DNA from: Oceanobacillus saliphilus | GTDB taxonomy: Bacteria > Bacillota > Bacilli > Bacillales > Amphibacillaceae | Assembly (NCBI RefSeq): GCF_023522835.1 | Contig: NZ_JALCZU010000001.1 | Span: forward strand, 575,297-639,296 | DNA length: 64,000 nt | Direction of reading: 5' to 3' | Part shown: positions 1-9,065 of the stretch, one piece after another | How the letters are laid out: each line of letters starts with the position of its first letter | How positions within the stretch are numbered: position 1 is the first letter of the stretch | The notes under the pieces: generated by a model | Told to the model about the DNA's origin: nothing | What the model saw: only the letters and a program-made list of their open reading frames with translations | Database searches by the model: none | Position numbers and translations under genes: made by a program

Positions 1-8
1 TCCAGTTC

Positions 9-17
9 CACCTCCTC
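9..17 (-). promoter_or_regulatory. Ribosome-binding site of the next mrp gene (off-window)
   Basis: Read on the minus strand, GAGGAGGTG lies just after the mrpD stop codon at 23-25. It is a strong Shine-Dalgarno sequence whose start codon would fall beyond the left edge. In mrp operons the gene after mrpD is mrpE, so the operon most likely continues off-window; that identity is inferred from family gene order. Confidence 0.55.
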
Positions 18-22
18 ATGGA

Positions 23-1504
23 TCAATTACGGTTCAACACTGCATCGATATATAGTTGCGGATTCATTAGCGTATTTGCTGCGTCCAAAACGTAGGGTGC
101 AATTGCTTCTACTCCCAACCCTAATACAATTGTTCCGCCACTAAGCAGCATGCATGGTATGATCCAGCCTTTTTTCATGGGAACTTTATCTTCTTTACTG
201 ATAATCGTTTCTCCCCAGAAACTGTTGAGGAATATCCGAAGCAGCGAATACAGCACAAACATACTAGAAATAAAAGCCAGTGCCAGCAGGATATACGATC
301 CCGTTTCAATTGCACCCTGGCCGATGAGCACTTTCCCGATAAATCCACTGAATGGGGGAATTCCGGCAAGAGAAAGCATGACGATGAAGAAAATCCAACC
401 TAATGATGGATAATTCCGTATCAATCCACTCATATGGTCGATTCTCGTTTCTCCAGTTACAACAATCATTGTACCTGCAAGTAAGAAAAGAAGCGCTTTG
501 ACAATCATGTCATGAATCAAGTAATAAATGGATCCTTCGAGTGCTGCTTGTGTTCCAATCGCAAGTCCAACCAATATAAATCCAACTGCAATAATAACAT
601 TATAGGCAACAATCTGACGTATATCCTTATACGCTATCGCCCCAATGCTACCACCAATTAACGTTAATCCCGCCAATATTCCTATCAGTGTGTGGGTAAC
701 TGATGGTTCGTGATAAAACAACAGCGTAAAAATACGAATCATAGCGTATATCCCCACTTTTGTCAGTAAGGCTCCGAATAAGGCTGCAACTGCTGTAGCT
801 GGTACACTGTACGCGCCGGGCAGCCAAAAGTAGAGTAACAGACCTGCCTTCAGTGCAAAAACAGTCAAAAATACGATACTTATTACGGTGAGCAAAGGAG
901 TTTGACCGGATTCTGCTATTCTCTCTGATAAATGAGCAAGGTTCAATGTACCAACTGTCCCGTATAAATAAGCAATTGCAATCAGGAAAACCCAGGAAGA
1001 TACTACATTAATCACAACGTATTTTACCGATTCACTAAGCTGTGCTTTCCTTCCGCCAAGCGTAATAAGTACATAAGAGGCCAGAAGCATGATTTCAAAG
1101 CAAACATAAAGATTAAATAAATCTCCCGTCAAAAAGGAACCGTTCACTCCGGCGATTAAAAAGTTAACAAATGAATAGAAATACATATTTTCAATAGCTT
1201 TTCCAACGGATGAAAATGCATAAAGCAGACAAATTGCTGTTACGATACTCGTAGTCAGAACAAGAATGACCGAGAAAGAATCAGCTACGAACAAAATACC
1301 ATATGGTGGTTCCCATCCTCCAAAATCCAGTCTGAGTATCCCTTCCGTTTGAATACGATTTAATAAATACACTGCTATACCAGCATTTACAATCATGACA
1401 AGAAAACTGACCCATCTTTGAAGTTTGATGTAAGGACGCAGGAAAATCAAAAGGATACCAGCGATTACAGGGATAATCATTGGCATTACCAATACATTAT
1501 TCAT
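23..1504 (-). CDS. mrpD: Na+/H+ antiporter subunit D (MrpD)
   Basis: Membrane subunit of the multi-subunit cation/proton antiporter Mrp, which exports Na+ and supports pH and salt tolerance. The 493-aa product is almost entirely hydrophobic, with about 14 membrane spans, and carries the NuoL/M/N-type proton-translocating core (conserved Glu/Lys in membrane segments, for example the EIMLLASYVLI stretch and the LLTKVGIYA segment). Length fits MrpD. Its ATG overlaps the end of mrpC by 8 bp, preceded by GGGGGATG, so translation is probably coupled. The order A-B-C-D on one strand makes the assignment firm. Confidence 0.95.
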   Translation of the reverse strand: MNNVLVMPMIIPVIAGILLIFLRPYIKLQRWVSFLVMIVNAGIAVYLLNRIQTEGILRLDFGGWEPPYGILFVADSFSVILVLTTSIVTAICLLYAFSSVGKAIENMYFYSFVNFLIAGVNGSFLTGDLFNLYVCFEIMLLASYVLITLGGRKAQLSESVKYVVINVVSSWVFLIAIAYLYGTVGTLNLAHLSERIAESGQTPLLTVISIVFLTVFALKAGLLLYFWLPGAYSVPATAVAALFGALLTKVGIYAMIRIFTLLFYHEPSVTHTLIGILAGLTLIGGSIGAIAYKDIRQIVAYNVIIAVGFILVGLAIGTQAALEGSIYYLIHDMIVKALLFLLAGTMIVVTGETRIDHMSGLIRNYPSLGWIFFIVMLSLAGIPPFSGFIGKVLIGQGAIETGSYILLALAFISSMFVLYSLLRIFLNSFWGETIISKEDKVPMKKGWIIPCMLLSGGTIVLGLGVEAIAPYVLDAANTLMNPQLYIDAVLNRN

Positions 1505-1838
1505 GTTTCATCCCCCGCAGTTCATCCAGTTTATCTGTTCCTGTTTCCTGGTACGTCCGATAGGCCAAGACAAGGGCCACTGCCGTTACAGCAAAACTGA
1601 TAACGATGGAAGTAAGGATGAGTGCCTGGGGCAATGCATCCACAAAAGTCCCATTGCCTTCACCAAGTATAGGAACACTTCCGATTTTCAGGCCTCCACC
1701 CATCGTCATAATCAGTAAATGGGCTGCATGCGATAGAATTGCTGTCCCCAATATTACCCGGATGAGACTCCTTGATAAAATTAAGTAGGTAGCAACCGTT
1801 ACTAATACACCTGCCAGGATGGTTATTAACGTTTCCAT
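1497..1838 (-). CDS. mrpC: Na+/H+ antiporter subunit C (MrpC)
   Basis: Small subunit of the Mrp antiporter, related to NuoK of complex I. The 113-aa protein has three predicted membrane helices and the typical segment GTAILSHAAHLLIMTMG, followed by ALPQALILTSIVISFAVTA, which is characteristic of the family. It starts 3 nt after the mrpB stop; the ribosome-binding site GAGGATG lies within the end of mrpB. It overlaps mrpD by 8 bp, so the four genes form one tight transcription unit. Confidence 0.95.
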   Translation of the reverse strand: METLITILAGVLVTVATYLILSRSLIRVILGTAILSHAAHLLIMTMGGGLKIGSVPILGEGNGTFVDALPQALILTSIVISFAVTAVALVLAYRTYQETGTDKLDELRGMKHE

Positions 1839-1841
1839 AAT

Positions 1842-2273
1842 TTATACATCCTCACTAATACTTAAGATTATTGTAACTACGACTCCTACGACGACGAGTG
1901 CCACCCCTGCCTCGAAGATCGTAACAGTGGTCAGTTCTGTTTTTCCGAAAAAGGGAAGATCAAAATACGCAAAAGATTGGGTTAAAAACGGTACATCAAA
2001 AAATATAGAGCCAAAAGCCGTACCGACAGCAAGAAGAGCTCCAAAGGCCGCAATCTTCTTAAAATCAACTGGTATTGCTTTTTGAACCGTCTCTATATCA
2101 TATACAATGAATAACAATACAAGAGCAGAAGCCATGACAAGACCACCAATAAACCCTCCGCCCGGACTGTGATGCCCAGATAAAAACAAATATATTGCCA
2201 AGGTAAGGATGATGAAAACAACTACCTTTGATACGGTTCTCAAAATGACATTATTGATTTTCAATGTGCTCAT
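1842..2273 (-). CDS. mrpB: Na+/H+ antiporter subunit B (MrpB)
   Basis: Mrp antiporter membrane subunit, 143 aa with four membrane segments. The conserved GHHSPGGGFIGGLV motif near residue 30 is diagnostic of MrpB. The gene overlaps the end of mrpA by 23 bp. The start is uncertain: the ATG at 2273 directly follows GGAGG with no spacer, whereas a TTG three codons later (2264) sits 9 nt from the same GGAGG and may be the true start, which would remove three residues. Confidence 0.93.
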   Translation of the reverse strand: MSTLKINNVILRTVSKVVVFIILTLAIYLFLSGHHSPGGGFIGGLVMASALVLLFIVYDIETVQKAIPVDFKKIAAFGALLAVGTAFGSIFFDVPFLTQSFAYFDLPFFGKTELTTVTIFEAGVALVVVGVVVTIILSISEDV

Positions 2274-4659
2274 CCTCCTTTTTGGCTTTTAATCGGATGA
2301 AAGTATAGACACCAATTCCGGCTATAAGGAGCACCACTACTTCAAGCATCGTATCAAGTGCACGGAAATCTCCAAGAATTGAATTAACAATATTATTTCC
2401 ACCTGCAAGTTTATAGGAATCCTCAAAATAGCTAGAGATCGACTCAAACAATTTGCCGTTTTGAACAGCCAGTGCAATTACTGTAAATATAACACCTACT
2501 GAAACGGAAATGATTAAATTTACATTCCTCGATTTGCGCGGAACATCTTCTTTTTGCCATTCCGGAAGAAAATAATAAGCTACAAGGAACAATACAGTCG
2601 TAACTGTTTCCACAACCGTTTGGGTTAACGCAAGATCAGGGGCACGGAATAGCACGAAAAATGCTGCTACACCATAACCAAGAATACTATTCAGCAAAAT
2701 GGCTGTCAGTCTTGATTTTGCAAAAAGAATTGAAATCCCTGCAATCATCATTACAAAAGTCAGGATCCATTCAAATTCTGTTATTGGTGCATTGCCGGAA
2801 ATATCAAATGCATAGGTGCCTGTATAGATTATTGTTCCGCCGATAGCCACAATAAAGAATAGATAGATATAAACCATATAGTCCCGTAAATATCCAGTCA
2901 TATAGCTGTTTGTAAAGGTAGTGGAGCTTTCCTCCATGAAAGAAATCACATAGCTGTATAACGAATTGAAAGACCATTTATCATCGAAAATCTTATAAAT
3001 GCCCATCCAATACGTTCGAAATCGATATAGCAGTATGCCAGCAACCACGACACCGATGGTCATCCATATTTCCCTATTGAATCCATGCCACGCATAGATA
3101 GAGACTCCGAGGCCTTCAGTGGCAAAGGAGGGAAAAATACCAGCCATGGCAGGCGTCAGCAAATAGTCTCCCAATAGGTTCGGGAAGAAGAATATTCCCA
3201 CTACAGCAAGTGCCAATATTCCTGGTGCAATCAGCATACCTACTGGAGGTTCTTTCGCCGGATGCTCAAGCTTCTCCTCCTGATATGGACCAAGGAATGT
3301 TTTGAAAACGATAATCATGGAATAGACAAATGTAAAAATACTCGCCACCCATGCTATAATCGGAATTAGTGTCCCCCATGCATCCAGTGAAAAGATGCCT
3401 GCTTCATGGATAGTCAGTGCCGCGGTGAAGAACATTTCCTTACTTAAAAATCCATTAAAGGGCGGTAATCCTGCCATGGAAAAACTGCCAATCATAGCGA
3501 TTGTAAAGGTAAAGGGCATCAAGGTTGCCAGGCCCCCAAGCCTCCTGATGTCCCGGGTTCCTACTTCATGGTCGACAATCCCGATCACCATGAATAAAGC
3601 TCCTTTGAATGTCGAGTGGTTAACTAAATGAAATAACGCGGCAAAAGTAGCCTGGGTGTAGACAACCGATTCCGTGGAATAACCAAAGTAAAGTGCAGCA
3701 GAACCCATTCCGAACATACTCATAATCATACCAAGCTGACTTACTGTCGAGTAAGCTAGCAATGCTTTTAAATCCTTCTGACGAACCGCATGGAACGATC
3801 CCCAGAATAGCGTCACTAACCCAACGCCTGTAACAAGCCAAAACCAAATTGCCTCTCCACCGAAAACAGGTGTAAAACGGGCAACAAGATAGATTCCTGC
3901 CTTTACCATTGTTGCAGAGTGTAAATATGCGCTGACCGGTGTAGGAGCTTCCATCGCATCAGGAAGCCAGATATGGAAGGGGAATTGTGCAGATTTGGTA
4001 AAAGCGCCAAGCAACAGCAACAGCATCGCTGGAATAAATAAATGATGACTGGCAAAACCACCTGCACCAGCTATTACTTCCCTAATACTCCATGTACCTG
4101 TCATGACATAAATCATAATGAAACCAACAAGCATTGCAATCCCGCCGCTTACAGTGATCAGCAACGATTTCTTAGCGCCTTCACGTGACCGTTTTCGCTG
4201 ATACCAAAAGGCAATCAGCAAAAAGGATGATATACTCGTCAATTCCCAGAACACGTACATAACCATCATATTATCGGACATGACAACACCGAGCATTGCC
4301 CCCATAAACAGCATTAAATACGTATAGAAATGCCCCAATGACTCCTTAGACGATAAATAAAAAATAGAATACAAGATGACAAGAGATCCTACTCCTGTAA
4401 TTAAAAGCGCAAGTATCAGACTGAGGCCATCCAAATAGGCAGCAAAATTAATTCCATAGGATGGCATCCAATTGATCGTGTGGGCAAACGTTTCTCCTCT
4501 CGCAATAGAAGGGATAAACCTTGCAAGATAAATAAATAATATGGTAGAAACGAGCATGGCAAACCAGCCAATATGTAATTTTACAATTTTTTTATATAAA
4601 AAAGGAATCATTGCAGCCGCAATAAAAGGAACCATTATTGCTATAATCAACGTTGACAA
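2251..4659 (-). CDS. mrpA: Na+/H+ antiporter subunit A (MrpA)
   Basis: Largest Mrp subunit, related to NuoL of complex I, with about 20 membrane helices; thought to carry the proton path and, with MrpD, to drive Na+/H+ exchange. The N-terminal two thirds holds the proton-antiporter core (WLPDAMEAPTPVSAYLHSATMVKAG, given here in two parts: WLPDAMEAPTPVSAYLHSA and TMVKAG); the C-terminal part matches the MrpA extension. I place the start at TTG 4659, because GGAGGTAAAAAC sits 6 nt upstream and the preceding 27 codons look non-hydrophobic and noncoding. This gives 802 aa, the usual MrpA size. First gene of the operon. Confidence 0.93.
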   Translation of the reverse strand: MSTLIIAIMVPFIAAAMIPFLYKKIVKLHIGWFAMLVSTILFIYLARFIPSIARGETFAHTINWMPSYGINFAAYLDGLSLILALLITGVGSLVILYSIFYLSSKESLGHFYTYLMLFMGAMLGVVMSDNMMVMYVFWELTSISSFLLIAFWYQRKRSREGAKKSLLITVSGGIAMLVGFIMIYVMTGTWSIREVIAGAGGFASHHLFIPAMLLLLLGAFTKSAQFPFHIWLPDAMEAPTPVSAYLHSATMVKAGIYLVARFTPVFGGEAIWFWLVTGVGLVTLFWGSFHAVRQKDLKALLAYSTVSQLGMIMSMFGMGSAALYFGYSTESVVYTQATFAALFHLVNHSTFKGALFMVIGIVDHEVGTRDIRRLGGLATLMPFTFTIAMIGSFSMAGLPPFNGFLSKEMFFTAALTIHEAGIFSLDAWGTLIPIIAWVASIFTFVYSMIIVFKTFLGPYQEEKLEHPAKEPPVGMLIAPGILALAVVGIFFFPNLLGDYLLTPAMAGIFPSFATEGLGVSIYAWHGFNREIWMTIGVVVAGILLYRFRTYWMGIYKIFDDKWSFNSLYSYVISFMEESSTTFTNSYMTGYLRDYMVYIYLFFIVAIGGTIIYTGTYAFDISGNAPITEFEWILTFVMMIAGISILFAKSRLTAILLNSILGYGVAAFFVLFRAPDLALTQTVVETVTTVLFLVAYYFLPEWQKEDVPRKSRNVNLIISVSVGVIFTVIALAVQNGKLFESISSYFEDSYKLAGGNNIVNSILGDFRALDTMLEVVVLLIAGIGVYTFIRLKAKKEDEHIENQ

Positions 4660-5334
4660 GTTTTTACCTCCATTCGGAATACAGTCCGTCCCATCACCTG
4701 AAAAAATCGCGGGAAAGTAAACTGGAGTTACAGAATACATACTATTAAGGTTTAGGTTTAGGTTTGTTCAAAAATTACTGTTTTTAAAAAATACAGATGG
4801 CTATTAATAATCCTAAGCACCGACCGGTTCGTTAGGACATTGAGGTATGAGTATTTAGAGCGCAGGCACGCTGGAAATTGTGGGATGATTAGGTGTAAAA
4901 CCAAGATTGACGTACTTTATTTTTGATAGAATCATTAGAAATGGATACATATTACCACTATAATTATACAGGAAAATCAGACTTCCGCACATTTAAAGTT
5001 AATTTTATTAACAATACGAAATTAACTGGAATAAATATGCATAATCACGTATGCTATAAGGGTCAAATACTGTATTGCTATTTCTAGTTGAATGATTTAG
5101 TTACACATATGTAAATAAGAACGTTTTTATCCTCTCCTTGCTGAAATTATATATTTTCATTTTAAGGTTCACGAACAGGGAATAACGTGTTAGAATAATA
5201 CAGTTTGATTGATAGAAGCAAAAACAAGTCAATCTTTACGCTTTATATCATGTGAAATTAGAACCAGGGCATACCTTTTCAAACCTTCCATGAATATATC
5301 GCCAATGAATATTTTAAGAGGTGAAATTGCCATT
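4660..5334. promoter_or_regulatory. Divergent intergenic region between mrpA and the stress-protein gene
   Basis: About 675 bp without a gene. On the minus strand TTGAAC (4766-4771), a 17-nt spacer and TTAATA (4743-4748) form a candidate mrp promoter. The spacer contains a short tandem GGTTTA repeat, and this promoter lies just upstream of the chosen TTG start of mrpA. The centre (4800-4900) has a GC-richer stretch of unknown origin. An imperfect palindrome TTACACATATGTAA lies near 5100. No riboswitch was recognised. Confidence 0.4.
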
Positions 5335-6015
5335 ATGAAAAAAATCAGAGGTCGTATGGATGAAAGCATTCTCGTGTGTGTATATTATGGCCCCAATGGA
5401 GAGCGTTTGATCAAACGTGGACACAAGTTGTCTCAAATTATGGATTGCCCGCTATATGTCTTGACCGTAGATACACTGCCATATGATGAATTTGATGCCG
5501 AAAAGTCAGGGTATATCGATAGCTGGAAGGAACTATGTGAGGATTTGGATGTCGAGGAATTCATTATCCGTGACAATGAGAAGCGCTCATCCGTAAAAGC
5601 GATTGCAGAAGTAGCACACAATCATAATATTACGCAAATTATTATTGGACAGAGCCCTCAAAACAGGTGGGAAGAAATCACAAAGGGTTCTTTTGTTAAT
5701 GTATTGCTTCGAGAAATGTCCTTTATCGATATCCATATTGTATCTATCGACCGGACACTTAAGAGTACAGAAGACATGACGTTTGAAAAAGGCGTGCGCG
5801 GATTCTTGCAAAAGGACGAAAATGATAATTACAGATTAACCTTTGCAAGATCAAAGGATAATCTGTATGAAGGTATTTTCTATAAAGAGATCGGTACAGA
5901 TTTTAATAATGGTGTGTTTAAATTCATTAATAATAAAGGGAAAACTTGTCAGGTCCATGTTACGGAAGATATCATAACAGGCAAACTGACAGACCCGCCA
6001 AATGTGAAAAAATAA
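5335..6015 (+). CDS. Universal stress protein domain, KdpD-like, free-standing
   Basis: A 226-aa soluble protein. Residues 8-115 resemble the UspA-like nucleotide-binding domain found in the sensor KdpD: SILVCVYYGPNGERLIKRG with the alpha/beta pattern, then the IIIGQS motif typical of the phosphate loop. No histidine-kinase part follows; the C-terminal 100 residues are unassigned. The ATG at 5335 was chosen because AAGAGGTG precedes it; an upstream extension of 42 codons lacks a ribosome site. It is divergent from the mrp operon, which suggests a role in ion or osmotic stress, but that is inference. A strong terminator follows directly. Confidence 0.75.
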   Translation: MKKIRGRMDESILVCVYYGPNGERLIKRGHKLSQIMDCPLYVLTVDTLPYDEFDAEKSGYIDSWKELCEDLDVEEFIIRDNEKRSSVKAIAEVAHNHNITQIIIGQSPQNRWEEITKGSFVNVLLREMSFIDIHIVSIDRTLKSTEDMTFEKGVRGFLQKDENDNYRLTFARSKDNLYEGIFYKEIGTDFNNGVFKFINNKGKTCQVHVTEDIITGKLTDPPNVKK

Positions 6016-6062
6016 AGAACAAAAGCGCAGAAGATCATACATGTCACTGCGCTTTTGTTCTT
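6015..6062. terminator. Bidirectional terminator
   Basis: A perfect 16-bp stem (6015-6030 with 6047-6062; arm AAGAACAAAAGCGCAG) with a 16-nt loop. The left arm begins on the last base of the stress-protein stop codon. On the minus strand the stem is followed by a T-rich run, so it can also end transcription of the nitrilase-family gene that converges from the right. Confidence 0.85.
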
Positions 6063-6109
6063 GTCTAGGAAGCAGCAATCAATTCTTACACGCTGACAGC
6101 CACATCCAG

Positions 6110-6898
6110 CTACTCATACATATGTGGAACTCGACTGGTAAAAATCGGAACTTCTTTTCGAATAGCTTTCACCATGTCCAGTGAAAGTGTCTCCACTAAC
6201 GTCTCTTCTTCTGTCTCACTTCCGATTTTCAGAGGATTCCCTCTAGGGTCGATTATCATCGATGTTCCTGCGAAGTCCTCTCCACTGTATGAACCTATGC
6301 GATTGCATGAAACTACAAAAAATTGATTTTCAATGGCACGAGCTATCTGGAGTGCCTTCCAATGGTCCTTTCTCGCTGTTGGCCATTCTGCAACCACATA
6401 CATAACCTCTGCACCTTTTAGTGCCAAGCTTCTCGCAAGCTCAGGGAATCTTAAATCATAGCAAATAAGGAGACCCATTTTAACTCCATCCAACTCAAAA
6501 ACCTGTACTTTCCTTGTTCCACCCGTCAAATATGCAGGCTCATTCAGCATCGGTACGAGGTGAATCTTATCGTATTCATAGATGTGTTCTCCATCGCGGT
6601 TAACAACAATGCTCGTATTATAAAATTTTCCATGCTTTTTATTGGCAACAGAACCACCGATGATATTAATATGGAATGTACTTGCCAGTTTCTTTAAAAA
6701 GGATGTTGTGGGTTCTCCATCCACATCTGCATGTTTTTCCAAATCATCAAGTGTATAAGCAGTTGTCCACATTTCAGGCAGTACGATAATATCCGGACTT
6801 TCCTTTTCAACCGTCTCCTTCACCCATTTTTCCACTCTCAATCGATTGGCTTCCGGATTCCCGGGTACAATATCCATCTGATAAATTGCATGTTTCAT
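6110..6898 (-). CDS. Carbon-nitrogen hydrolase (nitrilase superfamily amidase)
   Basis: A 262-aa cytoplasmic enzyme of the nitrilase/omega-amidase superfamily that hydrolyses C-N bonds of small amides. The catalytic triad is visible: Glu42 in LPEMW, Lys111 in YDKIHL and Cys146 in LLICYDLRFPE. It looks closest to the YafV/MtnU (YkrU) branch, which removes deaminated glutamine or alpha-ketoglutaramate-like amides from transamination, including in methionine salvage. No methionine-salvage genes flank it here, so the substrate stays open. ATG start, ribosome-binding site GGGGGTTTATGG. A 30-bp dispersed repeat lies just upstream. Confidence 0.85.
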   Translation of the reverse strand: MKHAIYQMDIVPGNPEANRLRVEKWVKETVEKESPDIIVLPEMWTTAYTLDDLEKHADVDGEPTTSFLKKLASTFHINIIGGSVANKKHGKFYNTSIVVNRDGEHIYEYDKIHLVPMLNEPAYLTGGTRKVQVFELDGVKMGLLICYDLRFPELARSLALKGAEVMYVVAEWPTARKDHWKALQIARAIENQFFVVSCNRIGSYSGEDFAGTSMIIDPRGNPLKIGSETEEETLVETLSLDMVKAIRKEVPIFTSRVPHMYE

Positions 6899-6919
6899 CC
6901 ATAAACCCCCTTGTGTGTG

Positions 6920-6945
6920 ATCACTGGCACCACCCGAATTTTGTT
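6920..6945 (-). repeat. Dispersed ~30-bp repeat, copy E
   Basis: On the minus strand it reads ACAAAATTCGGGTGGTGCC and continues into AGTGA. It matches the ATTCGGG core and following GTG of four other copies in the window (10353, 17939, 20431, 26164). It lies 22 bp upstream of the amidase start, in the same orientation as that gene. Confidence 0.6.
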
Positions 6946-6957
6946 TATTATTTACGG

Positions 6958-7557
6958 CTACTTAAACCAGCCCTTTTCTTTCAGCCTCGAAATGGCTTCG
7001 ATGCGATTGCTGACATTCAGTTTGTCCATAATCGTCGATACATAGTTGCGGACCGTTCCATTTGTTAAATAAAGCTGACTGGCAATTTCTTTCGTATTTT
7101 TTCCATCAGCAATGAGTTTAATTACCTCTTCTTCACGTTCTGTCAGTGGGTTTTCCTCGGCAAAGGCCATATCAATCAATTCTGGAGCGTATACATTGCG
7201 GCCGTCCATAATGACTCGGATAGAGTCTGCCAATTCTTCACTTGGACTGTCTTTAAGCAAGTATCCGCTTATCTTGGCTTTGCGGGCCCGTTCAAAATAT
7301 CCCGATCGGGCAAACGTAGTCAATATGATAATCTTACAGGAGGAATTCTTTAACTTTTCAGCTGCATCTAAACCTGTCATAATCGGCATCTCAATATCCA
7401 TGATGCATATATCGGGATTATGCTTCTCCACCAATTCTAGCGCTTCCTGTCCATTTCTGGCCTGCCCGACCACTTCCATATCTTCTTCCATGTCAAGAAG
7501 AGCCCCTAATGCACCAAGCAATAAACGTTGGTCTTCCGCTATTACGATTCGAATCAT
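6958..7557 (-). CDS. desR: Response regulator DesR (NarL/FixJ family)
   Basis: A 199-aa two-component regulator. Receiver domain at residues 1-118 with Asp54 (CIMDIEMP) as phosphoacceptor, then a LuxR-type helix-turn-helix at about 133-195 (LTEREEEVIKLIADGKNTK). DesR activates the fatty-acid desaturase gene on cold shift or membrane rigidification. Identity rests on its length, the DesK partner that overlaps it by 4 bp, and the desaturase gene just upstream. Target sites are visible in front of des. Confidence 0.92.
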   Translation of the reverse strand: MIRIVIAEDQRLLLGALGALLDMEEDMEVVGQARNGQEALELVEKHNPDICIMDIEMPIMTGLDAAEKLKNSSCKIIILTTFARSGYFERARKAKISGYLLKDSPSEELADSIRVIMDGRNVYAPELIDMAFAEENPLTEREEEVIKLIADGKNTKEIASQLYLTNGTVRNYVSTIMDKLNVSNRIEAISRLKEKGWFK

Positions 7558-8687
7558 AGTGAATCCCCCTGTTCCATCTGTTTGATAACACGCGGAACCT
7601 GTAACGTCAGTTTCGTTCCATTTTCTGAGCTCAAATGTAAACTGCCATTGACAAATTCAAGTCGTTCCCTCATTCCGATAATGCCATTTCCTGCCATAGG
7701 GAGTCTATTTTGAATACCAGTTCCATTATCCTGAATGGTAATCATCCATTCTTTAGCAGAACGTATAATGGAAATATTGCATTGTGTTGCTCCACTATGT
7801 TTTACTACGTTCGTAACTGCTTCTTTCACACACATACTTATTACATTCTCAACGAGCAAGGGCGTGTCGGTAAGTTCCAGGTCCCCTTCCACATGCAATT
7901 TGATTTGAGCTGCACTTAAAAACTGCCGTACTCGAACCATCTCATCCTTTAATTTCGTACCCTTCATACCTGAAACAAGTTCTCGAACTTCCTTGAGGGC
8001 CATCCTTGCTGTCTGATGAATATCCTTCAGTTCCAATTCTGCCGTCTCTGGTTTCGTATGTAATAATTTTCCTGCCAGCTCACTTTTCAAACCGATTAAT
8101 GAAAGCTTCTGTCCCAATGTATCGTGTAAGTCACGGGCAATTCTTTCGCGCTCTTCCACTACAAGCAACTGAGCAATTATATCCTGGGCATCTTCCAATT
8201 GGTCCTCGAGCTTTTCCTGCTTATTTCGGTTATACATGTTGAATGGAAGCAGGATTACACCGATAAGGCAAATAATGATGAAAGGAAACTGTGAAAAAAG
8301 AAGTTGCGTCTGAGTAAAAAAACCAATTGTTATAGCCACAATCGTACTGACGAGATGTACGACATACAATGTGATAAATCCTGCTCTGTTTCGAATGTTA
8401 CCAATAAAAAAGGCAAGAAAAAGAGAAAAATAAACATAGCCGAAATACAATGTCATACCGATACTTATGGCTATTTCTATTCCTACCGATACGTAAACTG
8501 TCCAGCCTTCTTTAATAAAAGCAAGACGATAGGTGACAAAAAATAGTAAAATCAACAGTATTCCGATGATGACTTCTGCTGGAGTTGAAGAACGAAATAT
8601 AAAATAAAACGGAAGGAGACAAAATGCAATCCAAGCATAGAGGGTAAGTCCTGTGTTTTTCGGGAAAATCTGGTACCACTGTTGCAA
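7554..8687 (-). CDS. desK: Membrane thermosensor histidine kinase DesK
   Basis: A 377-aa sensor kinase with about five N-terminal membrane helices (residues 13-150), a HisKA_3 dimerisation domain with His188 in RDLHDTLGQ, and a C-terminal HATPase with DNGTGI and GIIGMRERL. The His188 position equals that of Bacillus subtilis DesK as I recall it. It senses membrane thickness and order and phosphorylates or dephosphorylates DesR. It starts with TTG at 8687, with AAGGTGAG 6 nt upstream. It forms a two-gene operon with desR (ATGA-type overlap). Confidence 0.92.
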   Translation of the reverse strand: MQQWYQIFPKNTGLTLYAWIAFCLLPFYFIFRSSTPAEVIIGILLILLFFVTYRLAFIKEGWTVYVSVGIEIAISIGMTLYFGYVYFSLFLAFFIGNIRNRAGFITLYVVHLVSTIVAITIGFFTQTQLLFSQFPFIIICLIGVILLPFNMYNRNKQEKLEDQLEDAQDIIAQLLVVEERERIARDLHDTLGQKLSLIGLKSELAGKLLHTKPETAELELKDIHQTARMALKEVRELVSGMKGTKLKDEMVRVRQFLSAAQIKLHVEGDLELTDTPLLVENVISMCVKEAVTNVVKHSGATQCNISIIRSAKEWMITIQDNGTGIQNRLPMAGNGIIGMRERLEFVNGSLHLSSENGTKLTLQVPRVIKQMEQGDSL

Positions 8688-9020
8688 ACTAATCTCACCT
8701 TCCGATACACTAATTTTTATTTAGTATAACTCAACTTTTGCACTAATAAAACAGGTTAAACTTAGAAAGCCATTAATAGTCACCTTGCTAATTTGAAAAA
8801 AGTAATGCTGTTTTTCGTGATTTTAGTTGCTTTATAAGCGTTGCGTTTTAGATGAACTCCGAGTTAACGGCTATATATGTTAGATTTATAACGCTGGTTA
8901 TGCAAAAACAGTTACTTCGGCAACCGCTCCAGTTCATCCAATGTCAACTTAAGCAGCGTATCTCCAACCATCGTAAGTTTACCATGTCACTTACACTTTG
9001 CCCAAAGTTTGAGTATAACA
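8688..9020. other. Intergenic region between des and desK
   Basis: About 330 bp with no convincing gene; short open frames here lack ribosome-binding sites. The first 80 bp should hold the desKR promoter (minus strand). The rest is largely filled by a degenerate repeat element listed separately (8773-8938). Confidence 0.5.
8773..8938 (+). repeat. Degenerate structured intergenic repeat, copy 1
   Basis: The core AACGCTGGTTATG (8890-8902) and GGCAACCGC (8919-8927) recurs, inverted, at 51129-51163. The first 16 bases (AATAGTCACCTTGCTA) recur exactly, inverted, at 51221-51236. The core can fold as GC(T)GGTT with AACCGC, and an outer inverted repeat GATGAACT/AGTTCATC (8851-8858, 8931-8938) encloses it. 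Part of it (8817-8872) also resembles 46998-47060. No protein is encoded; it is probably a decayed, non-autonomous dispersed element. Confidence 0.55.
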
Positions 9021-9052
9021 AAAACCCTTCACATGAGACATGGAAGGGTTTT
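9021..9052 (-). terminator. Terminator of des
   Basis: A 10-bp stem AAAACCCTTC / GAAGGGTTTT (9021-9030 and 9043-9052) with a 12-nt loop, 13 bp after the des stop codon on the minus strand and followed there by a short T run. Confidence 0.85.
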
Positions 9053-9065
9053 AAAAGTTAATTAT

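Noticed and set aside
4660-4740. Upstream ATG start of mrpA adding 27 residues
   Set aside because: The added residues lack membrane character and a ribosome site; a TTG with GGAGGT gives the usual length.
8670-8680. T-box-like GGTACC string near the desK start
   Set aside because: No other T-box elements and it is inside the desK coding region.
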